Positions 9,120 through 17,119 of a stretch of 64,000 nt of DNA are shown here, piece by piece. The notes under the pieces were generated by a model. It had not been told where the DNA came from, did no database searches, and was given only the letters and a program-made list of their open reading frames with translations. The number at the start of each line of letters is the position of its first letter. Positions within the stretch are counted from its first letter, which is position 1. Location: the NCBI GenBank assembly GCA_903895725.1, contig CAITUV010000007.1, forward strand, positions 1 through 64,000. Direction: 5' to 3'. The position numbers and the translations under genes were made by a program. Source of the stretch: an uncultured Myxococcales bacterium (GTDB taxonomy: Bacteria; Myxococcota_A; UBA9042; CAIXZC01).

Positions 9120-10163
9120 ATGAAGAAGCAGACATTGATGGCGCTGTTCCTGCTCGCGTGGACGGTCGGCTGGACGGGACGCGTCATAGCCCAAGAAGAG
9201 ACAGCGAAGCAACTCCTGGAGCGGGGGGCGGACCTAGCCCGGCAGGAGCGGTTCGACGAGGCGATAGAGATCTGGCTGGGCATCCTGGACAAGCTGGACG
9301 GAAGCGACCTTGCAACGGCGGAGAAGAAGCTGGGCATGGCTTTCCAGCAGACGGGGCGACTGCCGGAGGCGTATCACTACTTGTCTCAGTATCTCCAGAC
9401 GCCTGCGGGGCAAGAAGATGAGGTGGTTGCCAGTTGGCTTCTCGATGTGGAAACCGAGCTCAAGAAAGGATACGTGATGGTCACTGTGGTCTGTGACCCG
9501 CCAGGAACGACGCTCATCATTCCGGACTCGCAATCTGGATCAGGCTTCACAACTTCCGTCTGCAATCCGCAGTCCTCAACCACGTGGTGGTTCCTGCCGG
9601 GCAAGTACCAGGTGGAGGCCCGGGCGGAAGGCTACTTGCCCCAGGTTGTCGGGATTCTGGCGAGCCGGAGCGTCGAGCCCGGTGTCGAACGGATTCGGCT
9701 GGCGGCCAAGGTTCCGGAGAGGGTGTCGGCTGATGTCATTCCTGGCCCAGACCAGCCGGATGCGACAGGTATCGTGATGCCTGTCGCGCCGGAGAAGTTC
9801 TCTCGTGCCATCGAATGGACCCTTGTCGGCTCGGGGCTGGCGATGGGGGTGACAGGGGCCGTTCTTCACGGCGTGGCGTACTCAAGAAACGAGCAACTGC
9901 ACGACAAGTACGCAGATGCCACGAAGCACCCCTACGGCCCGGATGCAAAGGAGGCCTACGATGCGGCCTTCGACGATGAGGTTCGCCCGAAACAGTTTGC
10001 AGGCTACACATTGTACGGCGTGGGCGGGGCTGCACTGGTGGTGGGCATCGTGACCTGGGCCGTGCGGAAGCCAGGCAGTGAATCCGACGATACCGCCCCG
10101 TTGACGGTCGCCCCCCTGACGCTTCCGGGGGGCGGCGGTGCGATGATGACGTTGGAATGGTGA
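9120..10163 (+). CDS. secreted TPR and PEGA-like protein with membrane anchor, 347 aa
   Basis: The start is the ATG at 9120 with GGAGGGA just before it. A signal peptide ends in V-I-A-Q-E, followed by TPR-like helices (about 25-110) and a beta-rich segment (about 120-200) resembling PEGA domains, with G-T-T-L-I-I-P, P-G-K-Y-Q-V-E-A-R and A-E-G-Y. Two hydrophobic helices lie near 240 and 300. PEGA and TPR proteins often sit beside Ser/Thr kinases in deltaproteobacteria. It probably acts in the periplasm or cell envelope in the same operon as the kinase. Confidence 0.75.
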   Translation: MKKQTLMALFLLAWTVGWTGRVIAQEETAKQLLERGADLARQERFDEAIEIWLGILDKLDGSDLATAEKKLGMAFQQTGRLPEAYHYLSQYLQTPAGQEDEVVASWLLDVETELKKGYVMVTVVCDPPGTTLIIPDSQSGSGFTTSVCNPQSSTTWWFLPGKYQVEARAEGYLPQVVGILASRSVEPGVERIRLAAKVPERVSADVIPGPDQPDATGIVMPVAPEKFSRAIEWTLVGSGLAMGVTGAVLHGVAYSRNEQLHDKYADATKHPYGPDAKEAYDAAFDDEVRPKQFAGYTLYGVGGAALVVGIVTWAVRKPGSESDDTAPLTVAPLTLPGGGGAMMTLEW

Positions 10164-10173
10164 GGCGACCCCA

Positions 10174-11367
10174 ATGCTGAATGAGCGACAGCGGCGAGCC
10201 GTGGCGTTTTGGGTCGTAGGCGGCTTGGCACTGATGGTGTGGTTCGACGGCTGCATTGAGCGGTATGACAACTTCGCCCAGGGGACGAAGCAGAACCCCG
10301 AGGAACGGCAGCTGGATGGGACCACGAAAGACGCGCAGCAAATCGGCGATAACGGCCTCGAAGTCATGCATCCTGACGTCAGGGAAACAGACCAGGATGG
10401 CTGCGTGGACGGCGCCTGCGTCTGCCAGCCGGTGTGTGCCGGCAAGCAGTGCGGCTCTGATGGCTGCGGCGGCGAATGCGGGGCGTGTCCTGCGGGGACG
10501 GTCTGTAGTGACGGCAGCTGCGTCGAGAACGAGTGCCCCACCGCCATCATCAAGTGTGCAGAAGGAGAGGAAGTCATCCCGCAGACCGAGCTGCACCTCT
10601 TCGGCAGCGAGTCCTACGCCTCTAACGGCACCATCCAGAAGTGGCAGTGGAAGGTTGTGCAGCCAGCGGACTCGCTGTCAGTACTCGTTCCCGACCTCAC
10701 CTATCCCAACCCGACGTTCGAGGCCAACGTGGCCGGTGTCTACGCTTTCCACCTGACGGTGTATGACGAGACCAATACCTCATCCTGCTTTCCGGCCACG
10801 TATGAAGTGGTCGTCATTCCGGATGAGGCGGTGCACATCGAGCTGCTGTGGCATACTCCAGGGGACGAGGACGAGACCGATACGGGGCCTGAAGCTGGCT
10901 CCGACGTCGACCTCCACTTCCTACATCCCTGGGCCGCCGGACCTGACCTGGACGGCGACGGCGATCCGGATGGCTACTTTGACATTCCGTTCGACTGCTT
11001 CTGGTTCAACGCTTATCCCAACTGGGGAAGTTACGATCCGGGAGCCGACGATGACCCGGGTCTTGACCGGGCCGACACGGATGGAGCGGGGCCTGAGATT
11101 CTCAATTGCGACATCCTGGAGAACCAGATCTACAGGATCGGCGTGCACTACTGGAACGATCACGGCTACGGTGCGGTCTACGCCACCGTTCGTGTGTACA
11201 TTTTCGCCAATCTCGTGTTCGAGCTCACCGACGTGATGCTTGTGGACAGCGACCTCTGGGAGGTCTGCACCGTCGAGTGGCCCAGTGGCAAGGTGGCGGG
11301 AGTTACGAAGGAGGGGGGCGGCCACAAGATCACCGCCGACTACCACAACCCGTACTTCTTTCAGTGA
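10174..11367 (+). CDS. Cys-rich lipoprotein with PKD-like and YfaP-like domains, 397 aa
   Basis: An N-terminal hydrophobic segment ends in W-F-D-G-C, and the Cys is followed by I-E-R-Y-D-N-F-A-Q-G, a motif shared with the genes at 11566 and 13474. One Cys-rich module (C-G-S-D-G-C-G-G-E-C-G-A-C) follows. Then comes a beta-sandwich region resembling PKD domains (about 120-220) and a C-terminal module with D-V-D-L-H-F-L-H-P, F-D-C-F-W and H-Y-W-N-D-H, typical of YfaP/DUF2135-type extracellular domains. It starts 10 bp after the previous stop and is probably in the same transcript. The function is unknown. Confidence 0.8.
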   Translation: MLNERQRRAVAFWVVGGLALMVWFDGCIERYDNFAQGTKQNPEERQLDGTTKDAQQIGDNGLEVMHPDVRETDQDGCVDGACVCQPVCAGKQCGSDGCGGECGACPAGTVCSDGSCVENECPTAIIKCAEGEEVIPQTELHLFGSESYASNGTIQKWQWKVVQPADSLSVLVPDLTYPNPTFEANVAGVYAFHLTVYDETNTSSCFPATYEVVVIPDEAVHIELLWHTPGDEDETDTGPEAGSDVDLHFLHPWAAGPDLDGDGDPDGYFDIPFDCFWFNAYPNWGSYDPGADDDPGLDRADTDGAGPEILNCDILENQIYRIGVHYWNDHGYGAVYATVRVYIFANLVFELTDVMLVDSDLWEVCTVEWPSGKVAGVTKEGGGHKITADYHNPYFFQ

Positions 11368-11565
11368 CCGCTGCCAGAAGGTTTCGGGGTGAAACACGGA
11401 TTGTGCAGCGGAGACGGAGGGCGGGCGGAAACGTCATTGGTGGGGCTGTTTCTCTCTGGAGTGGCTGCGACGAACTGCCACTGATGGAGGCAGAAACATG
11501 GATGCCGGTTTCTCAGCGCGGGTCGGCAGAGCCTTAGTGACCGCTGAATGGTGAGGCGAGCGGCA
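11368..11565 (+). other. 198-bp intergenic leader with partial duplication of an upstream leader
   Basis: No gene is supported here. The final 20 bases before the ATG at 11566 (ATGGTGAGGCGA...) closely match the bases before the ATG at 10174. This supports duplication of the start region, including the first codons. Confidence 0.4.
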
Positions 11566-13299
11566 ATGCATTTCGAGCGAACGCGGCGAACCGCTGCACT
11601 TCCGATCGTGGGAGGCTTGGTACTGATACTGTGGTTCGACGGTTGCATCCAGCGATTCGACCAGTTCGGCCAGGGGATGTTCGGGTCCGGCGAGGATGCC
11701 GGCAAAGACCGTGCAGGCGGTGATGATCGCGGAGGCGATGCAAGGACCGATGCCCCGGGGCCGGACGTCGTTCATCCAGACATCGCACCGGCTGACCTCA
11801 ACGTGCCAGACCGAGCGGCTCCGGTCGATGTCGATCTGGTCGAGGTTGCAGTCGATATCACGCTTGACACAGCGGACGCTGCTGATGCTGACGGTGGGGG
11901 TGAGTTGCCGCCCATTTGTGGGGATACCCAGTGCAACGGGGATGATACTTGCGCCTCGTGCCCTGGGGACTGCGGGGGGGCCTGCTGCGGGCAGGGAGGG
12001 TGCCAGGCGGGGTATGGGGAAGACAAGTGCACATGCCCCGGTGACTGCGGCGATCCTTGTGTGGGCAAGGAATGCGGGGACGACGGATGCGGGGGGATTT
12101 GCGGCTCGTGCCCTGCCGGCATGAAATGCAAGGAGGACTTCACCTGCGGTCCGTGTGACCCGGACTGCGCAGGCAAGCAGTGCGGCAACGACGGCTGCGG
12201 TGGCAGCTGCGGCGAATGCAGTTGGCCCAAGGGCTGTGTAGACTTCCTGTGCGTGAGCTGCACCCCTGACTGCGACGGGAAGCAGTGCGGCGACGATGGC
12301 TGCGGCGGGTCATGCGGGACGTGCGGGTTCAACGCAGCGTGCAAGAACGGGCAGTGCGTCACGTGCACTCCGAACTGCAGCGGGAAGGAGTGTGGCGACA
12401 ACGGCTGCGGAGGGATGTGCGGTTCGTGCCCGGCCAGCTTCGAGTGCAAGAAGGGCGTGTGTACTGAGAAGGTGGAATGCGAGCCCAACTGTCTCAACCA
12501 GGAGTGCGGCGACGACGGATGTGGGGGTAGCTGCGGCTCTTGTGGGGGCGGACAGGTCTGCAACGCTCAGGGGCAGTGCGTCACCAACAAGTGCGAGGCG
12601 ATCTGCAGCGTGGAGTTGGACGGCCAGAGCGTGACCAAGCAGTGCGGGCCGGATACGTGCGGTGGGTACTGCGGCGTCTGCATGGGCGTCGGGGAGAACT
12701 GCGGTAAGGACGGGTTCTGCTACGGCCAGGAGTGCGAAGGCGACTGCAACGGCATGGAGTGCGGTTCCGACGGATGCGGCAACCCGTGCGGGTACTGCAA
12801 GCCAGACCAACTCTGTGACGAGAAGGGGACGTGCGGCGCGCATCCATGCGGGGAAGTGACCTCCAAGGGGAAGTGCCAGGACAAGTACACGCTGGTGCAG
12901 TGCGTCGACCTTGCGCTCCAGGAGACCAACTGCAAGAGCATCGAGAACCACATGTGCGGCTGGAAAAAGGCCGTGGCGAAGTTCGAGTGCGTGCTGGAGC
13001 AGGCCTGCGTTCCGAGCTGTGTGTTCGATGACGGCGAGGTCAAGGAGTGCGGTCCGGACGGCTGCTGGGGGAGCTGCGGCATCTGCCCGCTGGGATGGGG
13101 GTGCGGCGGCGGGTTGTGCAAGCCTTCCGAGGGGGCGGAGTGTGCGTGGATCAACAGCTCGGCCGGTGCGTGCATCGGGGACGTGCGGTGGTCCTGCTCT
13201 GCGAGCAAGCTCTACAGCATCGACTGCCAGGCCCTGGGGAAGAAGTGTGCGTGGAACAAGAACTTCAACTTCGGTCTTGGCGGCTATGACTGCATCTAG
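11566..13299 (+). CDS. Cys-rich repeat lipoprotein, 577 aa
   Basis: I chose the ATG at 11566 over 11548 because the same sequence context marks the start of the paralogue at 10174. The hydrophobic segment ends in W-F-D-G-C-I-Q-R-F-D-Q-F-G-Q-G. A linker rich in Asp and Ala is followed by about nine tandem modules of roughly 30 residues with the pattern C-x-P-x-C-x-G-K-x-C-G-D-D-G-C-G-G-x-C-G-x-C (about residues 155-430). Two diverged Cys-rich modules end the protein. The spacing implies disulfide-bonded extracellular rods or small metal-stabilised knots. No enzymatic domain is visible. It is likely a surface stalk or adhesin. Confidence 0.82.
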   Translation: MHFERTRRTAALPIVGGLVLILWFDGCIQRFDQFGQGMFGSGEDAGKDRAGGDDRGGDARTDAPGPDVVHPDIAPADLNVPDRAAPVDVDLVEVAVDITLDTADAADADGGGELPPICGDTQCNGDDTCASCPGDCGGACCGQGGCQAGYGEDKCTCPGDCGDPCVGKECGDDGCGGICGSCPAGMKCKEDFTCGPCDPDCAGKQCGNDGCGGSCGECSWPKGCVDFLCVSCTPDCDGKQCGDDGCGGSCGTCGFNAACKNGQCVTCTPNCSGKECGDNGCGGMCGSCPASFECKKGVCTEKVECEPNCLNQECGDDGCGGSCGSCGGGQVCNAQGQCVTNKCEAICSVELDGQSVTKQCGPDTCGGYCGVCMGVGENCGKDGFCYGQECEGDCNGMECGSDGCGNPCGYCKPDQLCDEKGTCGAHPCGEVTSKGKCQDKYTLVQCVDLALQETNCKSIENHMCGWKKAVAKFECVLEQACVPSCVFDDGEVKECGPDGCWGSCGICPLGWGCGGGLCKPSEGAECAWINSSAGACIGDVRWSCSASKLYSIDCQALGKKCAWNKNFNFGLGGYDCI

Positions 13300-13473
13300 G
13301 GAGAGGTGCTGCGCTGACAAGGAGTCGAGAGGAGTGCTGTGGGTAGGCGGCTTGAGCGGGAAGGCCATTGGGGTCCCTTGTTGTCCCAGGAGGGAGGCGC
13401 TTCAGGAACTTCCTGGGGTTGCGGCGTCGGCGGTATGGGAGCCTTCATGTCGTTCGAATTCTGAGGTGAAGCG

Positions 13474-15357
13474 ATGTGCCAGGGAGTAAGATTCGCCATC
13501 CGCCATTTCGCATCGGACTTCTTCCTTCCTGGTCTGCTGACGCTCGTCCTTCTGGCGCAGGCCAGCTGCATCGAGCGGTACGACAACTTCAACCAAGGGT
13601 TGAATGTCGGGGAAACGGACAGGAGCGTCAAGGATGGTACTGCGGACAGCGTCGGCGTCGATGGAACTGTGGAAGTCGCAGCGCCAGATGTTCCGGAGGT
13701 CCTCCAGGCCGTGTGCGGCGACGGTCAGTGTGTTGCAGGGGAGGACCACTGCAACTGCCCCTCCGACTGCACGGGCGGTTGTGCGGGGTGTTGCCAGGGG
13801 GCGGAGTGCAAGGCCGGGACGGCAAATGGAGAATGCGGGAAGAATGGGACTGCCTGTGCGGACTGCAGCAAGGGCGGCAAGTTCTGTCAGGAGGGTGATT
13901 GCGGATGCAAGGCCCAAGACCACAAAGGCTGCTCTTGGGGGAGGCAGTACTGGTATGACTCGTGCAATCAGAAGGGACGTCTGGCAGACGACTGTGATGA
14001 CGGCAATGCCTGCACGGATGACTCTTGCTCTGGCACCGTATGCACGCATCCAGTCATGCCGAACGGGACGGACTGTGGAGGGGGCAAGAAGTGCCAAGAC
14101 GGGGTATGCACGATGCAACTGCCTGGCTGTGGCGACGGGGCGTGCAACGGAGAGGAGGACAAGTGCAGCTGCCCTGGGGATTGCACGGGAGGGTGTGTCG
14201 GGTGTTGCCAGGGGAACGTGTGCAAGGGCGGCACCTTGATCTCGGAGTGCGGGAAGACCGGAGCGGTGTGCGTGTCATGCTCGGGCGGGAAGACGTGCCA
14301 GAGCCAGGCGTGTGCGTACAAGTGCGGCGACAGCGTGTGCGCTCCGGCGGGGAACGAGACGTGCGTGACATGCCCGGGGGATTGCGGCGGTTGCTGCCCG
14401 AACGGAGCGTGCGACAACGGGGAGACGTGCTCGACGTGCGCGGCGGATTGTGGTGAGTGCCCCGGTCAGTGCACTCCGTCTTGCGACCCGGCTCTGGAGG
14501 AGTGCGTTGAGGCGACGACGGGCGGTTGGGTATGTGCGTCGAAGATGGTTGCGATACCGGCGGGGAACTTCTGGATGGGCTGCAACAACTGCGCGGGCTC
14601 AACGGTGAACGACACGTCCTGCGGGAGCAATGAGCACCCATACCACGAGGTGTATCTGGATGCGTACGAGATCGATCGGACGGAAGTGACTGCGGCGCAA
14701 TACCTAGCGTGCAAGACCGCGGGAGGATGCACTGCGGCCGGCAGCGGGAGCTGTGGGACATACCAGGTTGGAGGGAAGGAGAAGCACCCGATCAACCGCG
14801 TGACATGGTTCCAGGCCGAGGATTACTGCCAATGGGTTGGGAAGGAACTGTGCACGGAGGCGCAGTGGGAGAAGGGGGCTCGTGGGGGCTGCGAGAAGAA
14901 CGGCGGGGAGGCGAACTGCAAGGCTCAGAGCCGGAAGTACCCGTGGGGAAACGAGACGGCGAGCTGTCAGTTCGCTGTGATGTACGAGGGGGGCTATGGT
15001 TGCGGGACAGACAGTACGATGGCCGTATGCAGCAAGTCCCCCAAGGGAGACAGCCCCTACGGGCTGTGCGACATGGCGGGCAACGTCTGGGAGTGGACCG
15101 CCGACTGGTATCAGAAGGACTACTACTGCGACGGACCCGCGGCGAGTGGAGATCAGAACTGTACGGCATGCGGCTCCTGGCCCGGATCGCCCCAGCCATG
15201 GAGTAATCCTCCGGGGCCTGGAAGCGGCTCGTACCGGGTCTTACGTGGGGGCTGCTTCGGCTACTTCTACGACAGCCTCCGCGTGTCGTATCGCGGCTAC
15301 GACGATCCGTCGTACGACGCCGTCGCCCTCGGCCTTCGCTGTTGCAGGTCCGAGTGA
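13474..15357 (+). CDS. FGE-domain Cys-rich lipoprotein, 627 aa; predicted diversity-generating retroelement target
   Basis: The ATG at 13474 follows GAGGTGAAG. The hydrophobic N-terminus ends A-S-C, followed by I-E-R-Y-D-N-F-N-Q-G. Cys-rich repeats of the C-G-D-G-x-C-x-x-x-E-D-x-C-x-C type fill residues 70-330. A C-terminal FGE/C-type-lectin-like domain (about 350-627) is about 80 percent identical over long stretches to that of the gene at 2409. The last 25 codons differ at scattered positions and align with the A-rich repeat 0.6 kb downstream. Together with the following hairpin and HRDC gene, this suggests the protein is, or was, diversified by mutagenic retrohoming. It is probably an outer-membrane ligand-binding protein. 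Confidence 0.88.
   Translation: MCQGVRFAIRHFASDFFLPGLLTLVLLAQASCIERYDNFNQGLNVGETDRSVKDGTADSVGVDGTVEVAAPDVPEVLQAVCGDGQCVAGEDHCNCPSDCTGGCAGCCQGAECKAGTANGECGKNGTACADCSKGGKFCQEGDCGCKAQDHKGCSWGRQYWYDSCNQKGRLADDCDDGNACTDDSCSGTVCTHPVMPNGTDCGGGKKCQDGVCTMQLPGCGDGACNGEEDKCSCPGDCTGGCVGCCQGNVCKGGTLISECGKTGAVCVSCSGGKTCQSQACAYKCGDSVCAPAGNETCVTCPGDCGGCCPNGACDNGETCSTCAADCGECPGQCTPSCDPALEECVEATTGGWVCASKMVAIPAGNFWMGCNNCAGSTVNDTSCGSNEHPYHEVYLDAYEIDRTEVTAAQYLACKTAGGCTAAGSGSCGTYQVGGKEKHPINRVTWFQAEDYCQWVGKELCTEAQWEKGARGGCEKNGGEANCKAQSRKYPWGNETASCQFAVMYEGGYGCGTDSTMAVCSKSPKGDSPYGLCDMAGNVWEWTADWYQKDYYCDGPAASGDQNCTACGSWPGSPQPWSNPPGPGSGSYRVLRGGCFGYFYDSLRVSYRGYDDPSYDAVALGLRCCRSE
15277..15345 (+). repeat. variable repeat 1 (VR-like) at the 3' end of the FGE gene
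   Basis: The segment aligns without gaps to 15947-16015. I count 12 mismatches, of which 8 sit on adenines of the downstream copy: AAT to TAT, AAC to GGC, AAC to GCC twice, and GAC to GTC. Two are G to T and two are silent pyrimidine changes. The changes concentrate in the codons of the FGE C-terminal loop, and the flanks C-G-C-G-T-G-T-C-G and C-G-C-T-G-T-T-G-C are unchanged. Confidence 0.7.
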
Positions 15358-15499
15358 AGCGAGGAGGGAGGAGCATTGGTTGTGCTGAGGTTCTGTTCCA
15401 CTGTTCCGCTGACAGGAGGCCATAGCTGGAGGGGAGGCAAGCGAACGGAGTCCGGAGGAAACGGAGTGAGCTTTGCCGGAGCGGAAGCGGAGGCCGGGT

Positions 15500-15516
15500 C
15501 CAGGGCAGAGCCCTGG
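15500..15516 (+). promoter_or_regulatory. hairpin after the variable repeat (possible homing element)
   Basis: CCAGGGC and GCCCTGG form a perfect 7-bp stem around a 3-nt AGA loop, about 155 bp after the variable repeat. Short GC-rich hairpins just downstream of the variable repeat are known from retroelement loci, where they promote homing. There is no T-run after it, so a simple terminator is less likely. The rest of 15358-15551 holds no gene. Confidence 0.45.
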
Positions 15517-15551
15517 TCGCGACTGAACTGAGATTGGCGTTGTGTTGAACC

Positions 15552-16202
15552 ATGGCGATTGTAGAAGCGCGCATCTTGACGATAGGCTGGGATTCGGCCG
15601 CGGGCGTTTTCGATGACTCGGTCCTGCGGGGGTACCTTGCGGACCGAGAGGTTCTGCGAGCGGAGCCGCAGTTCTTCGTTCACGGGGGCAAGCCGTACTG
15701 GACAGTATACCTTGAAACCCGAGTGCTTCAGGGGGCGGAAGCGCGCCCTGCCGGTGCTGATGTCAGGCAGGAGCAGCGGGCGGCGGCTCTGGATGCGGTG
15801 CTCTCGGAGTTGGACGAGGTTCAGCGGGCCCGGTACCAGCGGCTCCTTGAGTGGCGGCGAACCACGGCGGTCCGGGAAGGAGTGCCTCCATTCGTCCTGT
15901 GCGACAATCGGCAGGCGGTGGAGTTGGCCCGGAGCGCGCCCAGGACCTTCGCGTGTCGAATCGCAACGACGACGATCCGTCGGACGACAACGACAACCTC
16001 GGCCTCCGCTGTTGCAGCTCACGGCATCGCCAGACAGGCCGTCTCCACGGACGCGGCCTCCGTGCCGGCCCCCCTCCAGAGCAGTCGCCACGCGGCCTTC
16101 CCATTTCAGACTCGCTCCCGCCAGTTCGCTCTCTCGCTAGGGAGTTGGAGTCGAACTCGACTCCGAATCGCTGTCTGTGCGAGGTCTTGCTTTCACTGCT
16201 GA
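15552..16202 (+). CDS. HRDC-type retroelement accessory protein, truncated by the template repeat
   Basis: Residues 1-60 form a compact N-terminal module (W-D-S-A-A-G-V-F-D-D, then F-F-V-H-G-G-K-P-Y-W). Residues about 90-131 are the first half of an HRDC domain (Y-Q-R-L-L-E-W-R-R, E-G-V-P-P-F-V-L, V-E-L-A-R-S). This combination is known among accessory proteins of diversity-generating retroelements. The HRDC fold should continue with a G-V/I-G helix-hairpin segment. Instead, at residue 131 (position 15944) the frame runs into the A-rich repeat and reads low-complexity Thr/Arg sequence to a stop at 16202. The native end has therefore been lost, or the real gene ended near there. There is no clear Shine-Dalgarno sequence. 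Confidence 0.6.
   Translation: MAIVEARILTIGWDSAAGVFDDSVLRGYLADREVLRAEPQFFVHGGKPYWTVYLETRVLQGAEARPAGADVRQEQRAAALDAVLSELDEVQRARYQRLLEWRRTTAVREGVPPFVLCDNRQAVELARSAPRTFACRIATTTIRRTTTTTSASAVAAHGIARQAVSTDAASVPAPLQSSRHAAFPFQTRSRQFALSLGSWSRTRLRIAVCARSCFHC
15944..16018 (+). repeat. template repeat (TR-like), A-rich copy of the FGE 3' end
   Basis: In one frame this copy reads R-V-S-N-R-N-D-D-D-P-S-D-D-N-D-N-L-G-L-R-C-C, the same register as the ends of the proteins at 2409 and 13474. AAC, AAT, GAC and GAT codons are packed at the variable positions, as in template repeats of FGE-type retroelements. It does not continue any plausible gene. The copy starts abruptly inside the HRDC reading frame. No reverse transcriptase with a Y-x-D-D motif follows within the window. 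Confidence 0.7.
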
Positions 16203-16291
16203 CAGCCGGACTCAGATGTCCGGAGCCCGCACGCCCCCATAAAGAGAAACGCCCCCACCCCTGGGTAGCGTCCTCTTCCCCCCTCCCCCCC

Positions 16292-17119
16292 TCACCCCCG
16301 CATGACCTCCATCATCCTCCAGTCCACCACCACGCCCTCGAGCTTCCGGCCGTTCACATACGCCCCCACCATGGCCCCTACGTATGCCGCCAGGCCAGCG
16401 GCGCAGTAGATCGTGGCCTTGGCGGTACACGGGGCGTGGAGGGCCTCGGTGGAGGGGTACATGTCCTCCTCGTAGTGCCGGCACGAGGCCGGGTCCGAGG
16501 GGGTGACGGGAAGGACCTTCCCGACCTCGGCCCCCATGCGGGCATCCAAGTAGAGGTCCGGCTTGTACTTCTTCACCTCGGTCCAGATCTTCAGGCGGGT
16601 GTCCATGGAATCCACGCAGCAGATGACGAGGCCCCGGAGGGCATCCTTGTCGTAGTGGCGGTCGTGGGCCTTGAGCTCCACCCCGGTGAAGTCCACCAGG
16701 ATGTCCCAGAGGGCATCGGTCTTGTTCATGCCGACGTGGTCGGGGCGGTACCACTGGTTGGGGAGGTTGTGCTCCTCCACCTTGTCCCCGTCGTACACCT
16801 CGATGTCGGTGATGCCCATCTTGGCCAGGGTGAGGCAGGTGAACGAGCCTACGGCACCGCAGCCGATGACGGTGACCTTGAGCGCGGAGAGCTTGTCGTG
16901 TGGAAGAATGTCCTGCTGCCGGATGAACCGAGGAGCCGGTTGCGGATTGGTTCCGTGACGAGGTGGAGCGGCCGCCCGAGATGCAAGGAGCGGGGGCCCC
17001 GAAGGCGGGGAAGCGTAGTCCTGTCCTACGTTGACTCGATTTCGGGGTGCAGCGACGACGCAGGTCGGGATGGCCGATTCGCCGCAGTAGGAAGCAGTGC
17101 GCAACAGGCTCCTACCCAT
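16292..17119 (-). CDS. ThiF/E1-like ubiquitin-activating enzyme, 275 aa
   Basis: The ATG at 17119 overlaps the stop codon of the JAB gene and has GGAGG five bases upstream; a GTG at 17131 is the alternative. Residues 1-60 are Pro/Arg-rich and of unclear role. From about residue 75 there is a Rossmann-type adenylation domain with G-C-G-A-V-G-S (86-92), Y-D-G-D and C-C-V-D-S-x-D-x-R. The segment A-P-C-T-A-K-A-T near residue 230 offers a candidate catalytic Cys. It is predicted to adenylate the C-terminal Gly of the ubiquitin-like protein of this operon and pass it to the E2. It is the last gene of a five-gene operon. Confidence 0.88.
   Translation of the reverse strand: MGRSLLRTASYCGESAIPTCVVAAPRNRVNVGQDYASPPSGPPLLASRAAAPPRHGTNPQPAPRFIRQQDILPHDKLSALKVTVIGCGAVGSFTCLTLAKMGITDIEVYDGDKVEEHNLPNQWYRPDHVGMNKTDALWDILVDFTGVELKAHDRHYDKDALRGLVICCVDSMDTRLKIWTEVKKYKPDLYLDARMGAEVGKVLPVTPSDPASCRHYEEDMYPSTEALHAPCTAKATIYCAAGLAAYVGAMVGAYVNGRKLEGVVVDWRMMEVMRG

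Noticed and set aside
12050..12830. Regular 60 to 120-bp periodicity that might be a CRISPR array
   Set aside because: The periodicity comes from repeated Cys-rich protein modules inside one reading frame. Spacers and repeats are not separable.
16018..16300. Reverse transcriptase gene after the template repeat
   Set aside because: No frame carries Y-x-D-D or other reverse-transcriptase motifs in the short gap before the conjugation operon.
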